A stretch of 64,000 bases of DNA from Didymodactylos carnosus. Its lineage: Eukaryota; Rotifera; Eurotatoria; Philodinida; Philodinidae. The notes beneath the pieces are model-generated. The model was not told where the DNA came from, ran no database searches, and saw only the letters and a program-made list of their open reading frames with translations. Below, one piece after another: positions 38,997-51,826 of this stretch. The stretch is from contig CAJNOQ010000037.1 in assembly GCA_905250885.1 (NCBI GenBank), forward strand, positions 1 through 64,000, written 5' to 3'. Position 1 is the stretch's first letter, and every line of letters starts with the position of its first letter. The position numbers and the translations under genes are program-made.

Positions 38997-41500
38997 TACT
39001 GTTCAAGTCCACACACTAGAGGGCAATGAAAATGTTCTAGTCTATATAATATAACCATAGAATGATAAAAACTTAAAGCGCGGGAAAAGGTTTCTCCAAG
39101 AACATGGCACAACATGATTTGGAGCGCAAATCATCTAGAATTACTAGAAATGCTTCGCCCGTCCCCTGAGAACCTGTTTAAACTTCCAAAACTTCAGAAG
39201 GATATTTTTTACAATTTTTCATCACTATCCTAAACAACGACACACAATGAGCAACCATGTGGACATTAGGTGGAAAAACGAAAGTACGCTTTTTGGAGAT
39301 TCAAATAGCAGGTCATATATTTTAGCTTACGCTCTATTTAAATGGCATAGAAAGCTTTTTCTCAAGTGCCTTAGTGGAAAAATCGCCGAGGAAATTTTTG
39401 TTGTAAAATAGAGCGATGAAGATAAAAAAATATTTTTCGCCAAATCGAATTCGATAATTATAAAAATCACGCCTAATTTGATACTAGAACTCTCACTCTA
39501 TCCATTAATAAAAAATTATTTTTGTAGATTTGGAACTGAGAAAATAATGTTTCTTTCTACGCTAAGTGTTTTCCAAAGAGTGCACCTCAGTATAGTCGGG
39601 TTCCCGTCTTTTCCCAAGATCCAAACTGAATGCAATTTTCGCAGAATATTGCTCTACTAGTGATATAGCTATACAGATAGCAAAAGCAGCAAAAATGTTC
39701 AGGACTGAATTGTAGATTTCTGAAAAACCATTGGTTTCAGGAGTAAAGTCTTTTTTTCTCTTTCCAGAAGCTACTGTATTGAGAAGTAATAACATATTCG
39801 AAATCAGCGCACAAAACTGCGTCGAATGATATGTCATTTGTATGTTTTTATGCGCAAAAAATCGTTCGATTTAATGAAATGACAGATTTGTGGGATTCCC
39901 GCCGGAATTTTTGGCTAGGCACGTGAGCATGTGCCATAAAAGTAATGCAAAAACCTTTAAACACTATGTTTATTGGTTTTCGTATGTACTCTTTCCAATG
40001 GTGTGGTTTACAAGTTCAAAAGTGTTTTTACCAGGGTTTTCTAAACATCCGGTCTCTGAAAAACCTGAAAGTGTTTTTGGGCTTTGTAAATCACACCATT
40101 GGAAAGAGTATATATGAAAGCCTATAAAAATAGTATTTAGAGGCTTTCGTATCACTTTTATGGCACATGTCCACGTGCCTAGTCAAAATTGAACTATCAA
40201 CAAACTGATCAAAAATATGTGAATGTAAAGCCATTCAGGAAATATGGAACTTAGATATTGGTTTTCGTATTCCCGAGGGCGTGGGTGTCTGTGTTAGATG
40301 TCCTTTACGCGTTACAAATGACTTTTTTCTGCCAGGCACATATTATGGTGTAACTATGTCATTTGCTGAAACTACGTTTCTAAAAATTGCAGAGATCAAG
40401 GTACAAAAAGGACTCTGAAGTGCATCCCAAGGTTTTTTAATATACTTCAAGTTGTAGAGTTCGGGTTTGTTTTATTTTAAACTAGACACCTAACTACATG
40501 GACTAACCGACGCCGATTTTTCAATTAAACCTTTATTGGTTTTCCAGGCAACCAACAACCTCCAAAAGCCGAAAAAGCTTTCCGGATTTTCAAAAACTCC
40601 TCAGTTTGACAAAAAACCAAGACCTAATTCAAAAAACGACGCCCGTCAGTCCATGTAGTTTCTTTTCCTCTTTTAAACAAAAAAAGAATGAACTTTCTAC
40701 GACAAACCGCTATATTTATTGTGTTTTGATAGTTTAAGTTTCAGAATGATATAATGGGAATTTATATTCTCGATTTCGTTCTGGTTCAAGATTAAAGCTT
40801 AAAACAACCGCTATTAAAAATCTTAGGACGCACTTCAAGTGTAATTGTTTTATAGAGAAAAAGGTGTGTTAAAAACTGGATGAAATACTCGATTTTAGGA
40901 AAAACTATTATTTAAGGACTCGGTTTTTCGAGGCTCTTAGAAAACTTGCTCAAAATCTCCGAAAAACCAGTTTTGTAACCAAACGCAGTACAGATTCTGG
41001 AAGTAGACACTTCAGGTATCTTTCCATGTGCGTATCTCAAAACCGATTTTTTGATCGAAAATCACCATTTCTATCTTCATCGCTCTATTTTACAACAAAA
41101 ATTTCCTCGGCGATTTTTCCACTAAGGCACTTGAGAAAAAGCTTTCTATGCCATTTAAATAGAGCGTAAGCTAAAATATATGACCTGCTATTTGAATCTC
41201 CAAAAAGCGTACTTTCGTTTTTCCACCTAATGTCCACATGGTTGCTCATTGTGTGTCGTTGTTTAGGATAGTGATGAAAAATTGTAAAAAATATCCTTCT
41301 GAAGTTTTGGAAGTTTAAACAGGTTCTCAGGGGACGGGCGAAGCATTTCTAGTAATTCTAGATGATTTGCGCTCCAAATCATGTTGTGCCATGTTCTTGG
41401 AGAAACCTTTTCCCGCGCTTTAAGTTTTTATCATTCTATGGTTATATTATATAGACTAGAACATTTTCATTGCCCTCTAGTGTGTGGACTCTGAACAGTA
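38997..41500. mobile_element. 2.5 kb element with 418-base terminal inverted repeats
   Basis: The left arm (39007-39424) and right arm (41072-41489) are reverse complements along their full length, and I found no mismatch reading them by eye. The match continues imperfectly outward through ACTGTTCA on the left and TGAACAGT on the right, with a one-base difference. Between the arms are about 1.65 kb of non-coding-looking DNA including a nested palindrome. No transposase, integrase or other enzyme is recognisable. The short frames inside (39478-39660, 39562-39837, 39890-40155) have no family resemblance, and several are mirror images of each other. It is probably a recent non-autonomous DNA transposon or fold-back element. 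No direct target duplication was found. Confidence 0.8.
39906..40190. repeat. Nested near-palindromic element inside the 2.5 kb element
   Basis: Arms near 39906-40040 and 40050-40190 are reverse complements with scattered changes. Shared blocks include CTAGGCACGTG, ATGTGCCATAAAAGT and ACTCTTTCCAATGGTGTG. This explains the near-identical frames seen on both strands. It looks like a separate MITE inserted into, or making up the middle of, the larger element. Confidence 0.75.
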
Positions 41501-41790
41501 GTAGCAGTAGTTACACAAGAAAAGAAAAAAATAAAATAAAACCAGCTACTATCGTAAACGTGTATAAACAAAAAAAAAGGTCACTGAAACAACAAAAAAC
41601 AAACGTCGAAATTTTCATGTTTATATATGACACAATTTACTTTTATCAATCTATATTTACAGATTCAACATACACGCACACATGTTCTATCAGTTTCAAA
41701 AAATCGGTGACAAAAACAATAACAACAGCAAAAAAAAATGTTCATAAAACATTCTCTTGAAATTTGGCGTGGAAATGAAAGACATTCGTT

Positions 41791-41796
41791 TTATTT
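41791..41796 (-). promoter_or_regulatory. Poly(A) signal AATAAA for the spalt gene
   Basis: The minus strand reads AATAAA about 80 bases after the spalt stop codon. This is the nearest such signal and sits at a plausible 3' UTR length. Confidence 0.5.
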
Positions 41797-41875
41797 ATGA
41801 AGTAAAGTTGTCTCACTTTTTTGTTATGATTCACTTTTAATTGGACGACAACTCCTTTTGTTTCGAATAACTGCT

Positions 41876-44800
41876 TTACTTTTGAGTTTTGATGTTGATT
41901 TTACCTCCATTATTAATAGATAACAGCCCTCCAACTCTTTGAACGGCAGTTGTCGTAGCGGATGATGCCGATGTCATCGAAGAAGAACTGGATGCATAAG
42001 CATTAAAGTCAAAACGACGAGCGCGACGAGAACCATTTGCATATAAATGAGTACCCATATGTACTTTTAAATTCCCTTTAGTTGTAAATGCTCGGTTGCA
42101 AACCTATGAACAGAAGAAAATGTTAAATCAATTGCTGATAACCCTCTTCTGAATGAATTCACTACTTCCTGAACGATCTATATGATCTTAATTAAGTTTA
42201 GACATCAATACCAGTCACTTTGAAACTATTATAGTAAAAAAACTGTTTTTTTTTTTACTACTGGACAATTCTTTTGTAACTGATTAGCAACAAACGTGCG
42301 TAGAATAACTATTTAGCATCCGATGTAAATTGGCTTTCTACTTACATGACATTTGAATGGTTTTTCTCCCGTATGTGTTCTCATATGAATTTGAAGTGCG
42401 GATGCTGATGAAAAATTTTTTGTACAAACACTGCATATATGTTGTAGAGATGATAGACGTCGACTAGACGACCCTGAGGAATAATTCTGTTCACCTCCAT
42501 CATTTGTTGGACTTGTTTCCGTTCCTCTTGACGATGAACGAGATCGTGATCTCATAGATGAATGACCGGTCGAGTCTGCTGGTGAAACAGGACTTGAAAG
42601 AGACGGTGCACTAGTAATATTCAATGCCAACGATGAATTATCAGAGTCAATTTGCATTTTATAATCGTCGACAACATTAATTTCATTTTCACTGTCACCT
42701 AATTTATTCGTAGATATACCTGAAGAAACAAATATGAATAATTTACTCTGTATCATTTGTTTGGTTTTAATACTTGTTTAACTTACTGTTATTATTGTTT
42801 GCGTCTATCATTGTAGACTGAAATTGTTGACCGTAAGTTGATGGATCTGCACCTCCCATAGCGGCAAAAAACGGAAATGTTGCAGCGGCGTTTAACCCAT
42901 TTAATATGCCCAATTGTGACAGTGTCATTCGACTTGCTGCTGGATAAAAACTAGGCGCAAGTAAGGAAAATGGATGTGGATAAGTCAATGAATTTGTGGT
43001 GTATGCTGCGGCTGCAGCTGAGGCCATTGCTGCAATCGAATTCGACAATGTTGTAGCTGTTGTCTCTGATGAAGACAACTGTGTGGTTTGTGTGTTGATA
43101 GTCGATACTGATGGCGAAACATGTTGAGAAGTTGATTCAGTCACACTGGATGGTTCATCATGCTAAATTGAGAAAAAGGTAATGTTACCTTTTGGTAACA
43201 TTAGGACTTTATGTCGAATCTTAACATACCGAATTATGTGATATCGATGTTTGGGATGATTCATTCAAATCTTCTCCACCACTTATTTCGTTTAATCTGT
43301 CATGTCCGTTTTCCATTAGTTTCATTGCGGCTTCAACTTTAGCGGGATTCGATTCATCTAAAGATTTTTTATTCAATATTTCAAGAACAAAAGTTTACGA
43401 AGAAACTTACTTAAATGGACTTTTAAATGTTGTTGAAATTGAACATCATTTGGATATTGTTTTTGACATATAGGACATGTTTCAAAGTTCGATTTTATTG
43501 TTGGTGATGGCACTGTACCGGTTAATCGATGAACATTCATATGAGTTTTCAAATTTCCTAAAATATTCAACACTGTAGATAACTAACAACAAAAGTAGAG
43601 ATAATCGAACCTTTAGTCGAAAATGCACGTGCACATATTTTACATCGAAATGGACGTTCACCCTGAAATAAATTTGAAATAAATTTTGAAATGTGATATG
43701 TGTGCAAAGAATTCCTTTTTTTAATTTTATACGCACCGTATGCGTTCTATAATGCATTTTTAATGCACTTTGACAGCTTAAAGTTCTTTTACAAACAACG
43801 CATTCATTTGGATCTGTTTTATTTGTGGTACGTTCTAGTTGATCAATCATATCTTTTAACTACAGAATAAAAAAAACACATTGAAATCGAGATGTTGTTG
43901 CCCGCTCGTTTACAGCTCGAACAATTGGGAAGCAACCCTTTGCCTGAATCAGACTTTTGATGCGTAAACGGAAAGGCTGAAATGTGGCCTTCACACTCAT
44001 CAGGAAAATGGTACTTCTAGAGGTATGCTGATGTCCTCATGCGATTTATCCTTTTCTTACTTTGGCCATATTTGGATCTTCTGGCTCTCCTTCTCTTGAT
44101 TCCATTTGAAATTGAGCAAAATTAATTACTGAATTATTCGATAAAGTCCCTGTGCCTGTTGACGGTGTTGTAATGGGAAGCTCTTGTTCATCTTGATCTT
44201 CATCATCATCATCTTCTTCATTCTCAACAGGTATATTGGGTAAAACGGGCTCAGTTTTAGGCGTAGATAAATTTAACGGTGTAGATGGTATATCATCATC
44301 TTGCTTCAGTTTTGCATTTTCTTTCATATTATTGGGAGAGGACAGTGGTATTTGTTTTTTGGCATGTTTTCGTTCTGATCTTAAACAGTGTCGTTCAAAA
44401 TGAACTTTTAAATTTGCACGTGTGGTAAAACGATGATCGCACAACGTACAAGGAAACGGTTTTTCTCCTAAAATATTAAGAGACAATTTTAAAAATCGAT
44501 CTAAATAAATAAATCGAACACCCTTGATATTTCAAAATTTTAACATAGATCTCTATAGACGCTTTATTATCTGAATTTATCATAGAATTAGTTTGAGCAT
44601 ACAAGAAATCTTTTGTGTAAAATTTTAACTTACATTTAAAATAGTATTCTGTTTGATGAACAACAATATCTCTTACTGCGCATGTAGCGAAAAATCTATG
44701 TGTTGAAACGTCTTGAACATTTGAATCCAAGTCTTTTCAATTAAATGTTTTGATTAAAATATTCAACTTTTTACCTGTATGTGATCTATAATGGATTTTT

Positions 44801-45470
44801 AATTGACTAATACTCTGAAATCCTTTTCCACAGTATGTGCATTTACGACGGTATAAATTCGATGTTTGATCATTGGCCGCATATAAATTTTCTAGATAAA
44901 GAAAATAAATATAATAGTCAATCTTCTTTACTAAGATTTTCTGTTATTTATACCTTTTAAAAGTAAACTTGTTTTAAAATTTTGATCATTCTCTGAATTA
45001 TTACTTAATCTAATATCTTTTTCATTCTCATTCTCTTCATCAAAATTAGTCTCATTCTCTAATAAACTTTTTCTAGATTTTTTACTGCTATTCGGTTGTT
45101 GTTGTTGATAAGATTGTAGTTGCATTTGAAATTGTTTAATCATAATCATTTGTAAATGTTGTTGTTCTTGAATTGCTTGTAGAGCGATTTGTAATTGATC
45201 TAAATCTGGAATGATTTCCAATGGTTTTGCTATCGATTCACTTTTTTCTGACATACACTCATCATATGTTTCATCATAAACATTAACATCTTCCTCTAGA
45301 TCTTCCTCATCAATACACGTTGGATAAAATTTTAAATTTTCATTTTTCGTTGACTCATCAACATTATTAATTGTTGGATGCAAATTAGCATGATTTAAGT
45401 TCAAAGGAGGAGAAGATGTACCATTATTCTCATTTTTACCGTTTGATGATTGATCGTCATCGTTCGACAT
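41876..45470 (-). CDS. sall: Spalt-like zinc-finger transcription factor, ten exons
   Basis: Coding exons, 5' to 3' on the minus strand, are 45470-44954, 44891-44775, 44467-44061, 43859-43737, 43662-43611, 43557-43411, 43357-43230, 43162-42787, 42719-42346 and 42103-41876. They total 2469 bases (822 residues), with every phase closing. A Gln-rich stretch at about residues 105-135 ([12 protein letters not shown] and onward) matches the conserved spalt Gln region. Seven C2H2 fingers are at about 190-210, 218-238, 367-387, 395-415, 433-453, 718-738 and 746-766. Diagnostic spalt sequences are [42 protein letters not shown] and [14 protein letters not shown]. This gives the spalt layout of paired fingers, with one pair extended by a third finger. 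It should be a nuclear DNA-binding repressor in development. The ATG is directly preceded by a good acceptor (TTCTATTCTAG), so an upstream exon exists. The N-terminal C2HC finger and the usual first-exon motif are not seen here. Confidence 0.92.
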
Positions 45471-46920
45471 TCTAGAATAGAACACAATAGTCGTTTAAAT
45501 ATGGCAGTCCCGATTTTTGAAACACATTCATGTACGTTAGATAGAAAAAATCAGTGACTCCTTGCATAGTTTAGAGTCGAAGCCGTGTAATATTTAAACA
45601 ATATAATGTAAAGTCGTTCACATTACAATCCTAAACATTATTTGTCTGTTCAAAATTATCTTTTTTTTTTTATTATATTGAATTAAATTACAAAACGTGT
45701 AGACACAAAAGAATTGTAAGCCATAATAAGATTAGAGTAAAAAAATAACTATTACTAAAGTCGTATGAAACATAAGATAGTTCAGTCTATTCTAGACGTT
45801 TTCTATTTGACCATTGTGTAGATAAATATGAAATATCAATTCATCTCGATTATTGTAATCATCAACGATATTATCATTTTTCTTTTACTCTCGAATTAAT
45901 ATATTTAACTGTTCTTACTTTAAATAAAATGGTTAATATCTGGTTGGTATCTTAAACTATAAGTTATAGTGAACGAACACAGTTAACCACATTTGTCATA
46001 CTTTTCTATACTCGTTTCCATGATTCAACTATTATACACTGAGAAGAAGAAGAAAAAAAGTCATCGTTGTTAAATTATTTAATACGTACTCTGTGTGTCC
46101 GATAGAAATCTTTATTTGTTTGTATAATAATAATGTCTCACATTGAATTATTAAAATAAAAATAAGACTCTATTACTTCTTATTTTTTTTATCTTTTTAA
46201 AATATAAATGAAAAAGTAACTAGTAAGAAATCATACTGTCTTTTCTTCTTTATTTTTCTTATTACATGGTCCTAACACACGCACACCACACACGGTCAAA
46301 TAAAATGAAAAAAAAAAAAAAAAAAAATGAAATAAAGTATATATAGTAGGAGGAGAGATATGTTTCTTGTTCTTAGTTATAGAGTTATATGTATATATTT
46401 ATATCTATAAAATAAAGCCAAACAATCGTTTTTGTTTCAAATAAAAAAAACTTACAAACTCTGAAGTTTGTTTTCGATTAAAATATATCTTTCTATATAG
46501 AAATGTGTTGTAATCAATCGTATATAGTATATAGAGAGACAAGGAAAAAAAAAAAAAGAAGAAAAAAGGAAAAAGAAAAAAATTAATCAACATATAAAAT
46601 AGATAATATGCATTCTAATATCTGTAATACATTTCATTCTATAAATATATAGTATTATATATTACTTCGATATATGTTCTAAAAACATACAATAGGGACA
46701 AAAAAGAATAAAGGAAAAGAGAGAAGAAAAAGGAAAAAAAGAATAAAGTTCTAAATTAAATAAATCTGGAAAACATATAGCTCTAGACAATGTTAACATA
46801 TAATAAAGAAAAGAAGAGAAGAGAGAAGAAGAATTATGAATTATTGTTTTAATAATAACACTGAGAAGAATTATTTTAGTTAATTAAATATGACATTAAT
46901 AACGTCTTCTAAAAAGAGCG

Positions 46921-46923
<3 letters not shown>

Positions 46924-46975
<52 letters not shown>
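46924..46975. repeat. (GA)n microsatellite
   Basis: A nearly pure GA tract of about 50 bases with a few AAAG interruptions at the right end. Confidence 0.95.
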
Positions 46976-47289
46976 TAAAAACGTTCAAGAAGAGAAAATG
47001 GTAATTATAATTATACTTTTTTGTATATATTGATAAGATATAAGAAGATACTTAACAAATATATTTCAAATAGAATAGTGAACTAAAAGTTTATCTCCAG
47101 AGAATTGTATTTTAACACGTAAAATTCTAAAAGTTTTATGACTCTATTCAACATTAAAATCGAAATATAATTGTTTGATTTTTTTTTTTTTTATCAATTT
47201 TTAATGTGTCATTTTGAAGGATAACGTTTTGATTAAAAGTTTAGTTAGATGATATTTTGTATTAGCAAATAAATTAGTTATGATGCTGA

Positions 47290-47313
47290 TAGAGAGAGAG
47301 AGAGAGAGAGAGA
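47290..47313. repeat. (AG)n microsatellite
   Basis: Twelve uninterrupted AG units. Confidence 0.95.
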
Positions 47314-47396
47314 AACAAATGAAAGTGCAGACATCAGTAATCATTGATCACCAATATAATATTCTTTTTTCTCTTCTTCTATTAACATTTTTTCTA

Positions 47397-47401
47397 TGAT
47401 G

Positions 47402-47433
<32 letters not shown>

Positions 47434-47445
47434 GATGATGATGAT
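47397..47445. repeat. (GAT)n microsatellite
   Basis: About 16 GAT units with one GGT interruption in the middle. There is no open coding frame around it. Confidence 0.95.
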
Positions 47446-47660
47446 CATTTTGTTATATTGAAACCACGTCTACTTTTTTTTTTTATATCTTTATCTTTAT
47501 ATACATTAATGGCAAATAATATATATAAAATAAAATAAAAGATATTTATACAGATTTATTAAAACATTTGCTACAGCAAAAAAAAACAACGAAGAAAGGG
47601 AGGAAGATTGAAATATATAGATCATCATCGCGAATAAAAACTTAAATTTATGAAAAGCAA

Positions 47661-47704
<44 letters not shown>
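47661..47704. repeat. Compound (AT)n(GT)n microsatellite
   Basis: About 12 AT units switch directly into about 10 GT units. Alternating purine-pyrimidine tracts of this kind can adopt Z-DNA. Confidence 0.95.
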
Positions 47705-49279
47705 ATATGTGTGCATTGTTGCTTTAGACGATGGAAGAGAAAGACATTTTATTATTATTGTTATTAATATTCAACTATTGTGGATGACATTTATATTCTC
47801 ACATTAATAATATTTCGTACAAATATAGAGAAAGAGAAAATGACAATATTACAACAAATTAGAAAAGATTTATAGTATAAAGTAGTTGTTGGGTAGTGTG
47901 TTGATCAAATATTATTTTTTTTCAGTATAAACACATAGATGGATAAGAGAGTGTTTTCTAACAGCTTAAAGAAGTAGATGGCAACGATGTATAGATGAAT
48001 ATTAAGTAAAGTTTGCTTTATTAGCGGAAAAAATGTTAAAATACAAGAGACAACGATGTTCTCATTAAAGATATGTAAAAAAAAAAAACTTGTTTCTACT
48101 TTTGTCTTCCATTGGTCTATGAACAATAGCATTTGTTCTCATAATATATTTTTGCTAGTAACCATATTTTGTAGAAGATGCAGAAAGAGATGTTGTGCTA
48201 CGTAATGACAGATTATAAGATAGCCTCAAAAATTAGACCTTTAGGTACAACGAACTACAAAAATCAAATATTTTTGATATTTATTATTATTTTTAGTTTG
48301 ATCGATTAAACGCAAAGAAAGCTTTGTTCATCTTTTCTTTTTCTAACCGCTACCATTGATGTATATTATACGTGGTTATTAAAAAAAAACGAATAAAAAG
48401 TATTGGTGAAATATTGACAATGTATTAATAAAAAAGAGACAGTGTTATAAGACACGTTAAGCATTTAACAACGATATTTCTTTCTGCATGCTTGCAATAT
48501 TTATCTATAATGAGGCTAATAATAATCTTTTTTTAAGAGATGAAGAAAACAAAAGAAAAATATTTTTTTTTGGATTATAAAGGAAAAATAGTTTGTCTTT
48601 TCAAAATTTTTAATATGGATTAAAACTGTATATAATTCGTGTTTGAATAATAGAATTTTTTTTGTATCAAATTACCACTTTACTTCGACAGTTGCTCATA
48701 ATATGGAGAACCAAGCGTTCGTTCTCTTTAGAAGAATAGAAGTTCTAAATAGCGTAGAATCATAATAAAATCTTGACAGACTAGAAAAGTCAACAAGAGA
48801 TTAGAACAACAGAGATTATGGAAGAAGAATGAAAGCTATCCTGCCTTGCGACAACTGTTACTAATATAGAGCATTGACAGATCACACTTGACAATTTTGA
48901 GTAGCCCAACATCGGCATTATAAACTAATTTCCTGAAAAGCTACTGGCTACCCCAGCGACCAGCATACTTGAACATTACAAAGTAGACGTATGCTATCGG
49001 ATGGATGATCTGAGATACATGAAAATAAGTAACTGGTCACAGGTTATTATATAATCCGAAGACATCAAAATTCATTGCATAACCTTTATTTTAGTCAATA
49101 TCTTGTTCAATGTTATATGAAATAAAGACATGGTAACAAAAACTGTTACATACTCAATTTTATAAAGACGTTAGACTGGTTGAATGAGAAGAGAACAAGA
49201 GAAGAGTCTACTAACGACTATACTTGAGAAAATAACAAATAAAAGAGTAAAATATTACATATGACTTATGTTAAGGTTG

Positions 49280-49960
49280 AGCTGGAAATATCTTGCTATA
49301 CTATAATGTTTGAAAACGCTGAAAACGTGGTGCGTTTACTATTATATCCGGTAGTTTATTCCACTCTTTTATTGTTCTTACTAAATATGATCTAGCGCAT
49401 GAGTCAATGTGACAGAATGGATTTTGAAATAAGTGACTATTATGTTGAGAACACCTACTTGTTTCAACTTTAAATAGTTAAAATCTAGAGAGAGTTGTTG
49501 ATTTTCACCTAATTTTTAGGAATATATATTCTGTAAAATTCTTCTCCTAATGCTGTACCTTTCCCTACCATTGTCTCTCTTAACCTTAACGTGCACGGTA
49601 ATGAACACAACTTTGAACGATCGAAAACAATTCACGAACACTTAGCCGTATAAAACTGGACTAATTTTCTCGAACACCCTACTCATGAATTTTATTTATT
49701 TTTTCATTCACTTGTGCCTGCCATATCATCATCCGGCGGCTATAGAACCCCAACAGAATAGACTGTCTGCAAACATACTATCTTGTGTGTCGGTGTCGTG
49801 TTTAGCTCCTTCATTCTATTGTTAATAACAATAATGAAGAACAGAGGACCACGGAATGCCCCCTATGGCACACCAGATGTTATCACTACGAGTTCAGACA
49901 GTAGATTATTTACACGAACTTGTTGTGAAACCAAAAAATTTGAACAAACACAGTAGCGTT
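49280..49960 (-). mobile_element. LINE relic: reverse transcriptase and C-terminal fragments
   Basis: The minus strand near 49895-49827 reads SGVP, a stop, then GAFRGPLFFIIVINN. This matches the non-LTR reverse transcriptase motif usually seen as SGVPQG-GPLLF-IYIND. Near 49440-49310 it reads RTIKEWNKLPDIIVNAPRF, the typical C-terminal end of such ORF2 proteins. The pieces are in different frames with stops between them, so the copy is old and dead. The fragments are in the right order for one degraded element. The catalytic aspartate pair is not recognisable. Confidence 0.65.
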
Positions 49961-51786
49961 GAAATAGGAGACGTAACTGTTAATTTAAACCACTGAAGTA
50001 TTAGAGGATAGTATACTTCACATTTCCATATTACTTTAGAAGATTAGAAATTCCTCAAAATAGCTTGCTCAGCAGTTAAAACAAAGAAGATGTTGGACAT
50101 CCTTCTAATAATTCTACTATGAAAAATTTCTTAACTATTATTTTCAGAGATTCTTGTAAAGATAATGAGATTCTCACCGTATATATTGATTGATAACGTA
50201 CCTTTGGTTAGTAATATTAACTCTTATACATCATTTTGATCATATGTCTCTCTTTTTTCTTTGTTGTATAGTAGTTATGTAAAATTGCAACATTTATTAT
50301 TATTCTCGATTTATTTTAAGCTTAAAACTGACTGACTACATTTTCATAATAACAATGATGATCATCATGGATTTTAATTTTTGTTTTTATTCATTTACAC
50401 AAAAGATGAACAAACAAACCACCTTTGTGTTAGAACTAGTAATATGTTCTCCTCATTAGAGATATTTTATACATGTTAAATAACTTCAGCTATGTAACGG
50501 ATAAGCTCTATCGTTTAGAGAGAGGATTGAATGAATAAATGAATTTAGGGAGGGGGGGAGGAGAAAAACAAGCAGTGGAGTACAGTTGAAAGATTAACAT
50601 ACTATGAATTGTTTTCATTTTTATTATTATATATATATATATATATCTATATAGATAGATAGATATATGAACATGGACACCCTCTCTATGTTTTAAAATG
50701 CACGAATAACAACATATTTTTTTTTGTGGGTCAAAATAGAGTATGTTGGTTCATTACAATTTGAACGCAAAACAATTTTCAAAAATAGCTTGTTTCAATC
50801 CATTTTCAAGGTTCTAAACATATTTACTTTTTTTTTTTAGCTCAATAATCATCATCACTCATCACAAATATCAGAAAAATTAAAAATTAAAAATGTGTTA
50901 AAAACCGCTGAAATTCACTTTTGAAGATAAACTCATTCTCATTGGTTTTTATAAAAAGTAACTCAATTGCGAAGAGTGAATAAACCATAAAAATATGTTC
51001 TTCTGTTATGATACTGTTCGAATCAGTACACGATATTAGACCTGTACATTTTACAAAATAGTAACTCATTACTATGTAATTATTATCAAATTGTTAGTTA
51101 GATTCTACTACAGGAGACGAGACTTTATTTCCCATCGAACTAATTTTAGTGATATTCGTCGGATTTATATGTAAAAAAACTAACAACATCAAATTTTCCG
51201 ACCATTATTAAGAAACTTCACAAGTCACTGTTCATCAAATGACTTAACTGTCAAAAAATCAAATTAAACATTACAATTACATTTTCTTCTTCTCCTACGC
51301 TAAAAATATTTCGTTTTATTAAGAATAAAACTATATTTTCTTTTTTGTCACTCTGTTTCTTACGCTAAAACATGTTCTATTAGAAAACATAAAAAGGAAG
51401 AAAAGTTAGATAGTCTATTGTGAAAATTAAATTGTAGAAAAATAGCAAAAAATAATAATCTATTGAAGGTACAACTTTTAGTGAACTAGAAAATTTTAAA
51501 ATGAAACTATTTTGAAAAGTTTAATGTGAAAGAAAAAAAGAACATTAATTTTATTGATGAAAAACATTTTTGGGTTGAACAAGTGAATATGTATGTGTAT
51601 TTCGACATATATTTCTAATTATTAATTTATCAGCGATCTCTTCTCTATATTTTGTTGGACTGAATGTTTCAATGATATTTCTCTACATGTTCATAGCTAG
51701 TGAAACATATGTATGCTTTCTAATAAAACTATATTGGGTTGTTCTTGTTCTTCTATTTCTGCGCGTTGAAGGTTTTTTCATTTTAT

Positions 51787-51824
<38 letters not shown>

Positions 51825-51826
51825 TA
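51787..51826. repeat. (GA)n microsatellite
   Basis: About 17 GA units. The minus-strand frame across it is only a Ser-Leu run produced by the repeat. Confidence 0.95.

Larger units (their letters stand above)
45472..49270. other. Gene-free upstream region of the spalt gene
   Basis: No exon could be supported. It is purine-rich on the plus strand, with many AG, AAG and GAT repeats. Its position upstream of a developmental regulator makes it a candidate for regulatory DNA and for the missing 5' exon, but I can name no specific site. Confidence 0.45.

Noticed and set aside
39890-40155. Overlapping open frames on both strands with similar proteins
   Set aside because: They are mirror images created by the nested palindrome, not genes.
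39007-41489. Reading the 2.5 kb element as a Polinton because of its long inverted repeats with AG-like ends
   Set aside because: It is far too short, has none of the expected genes, and no matching six-base target duplication is present.
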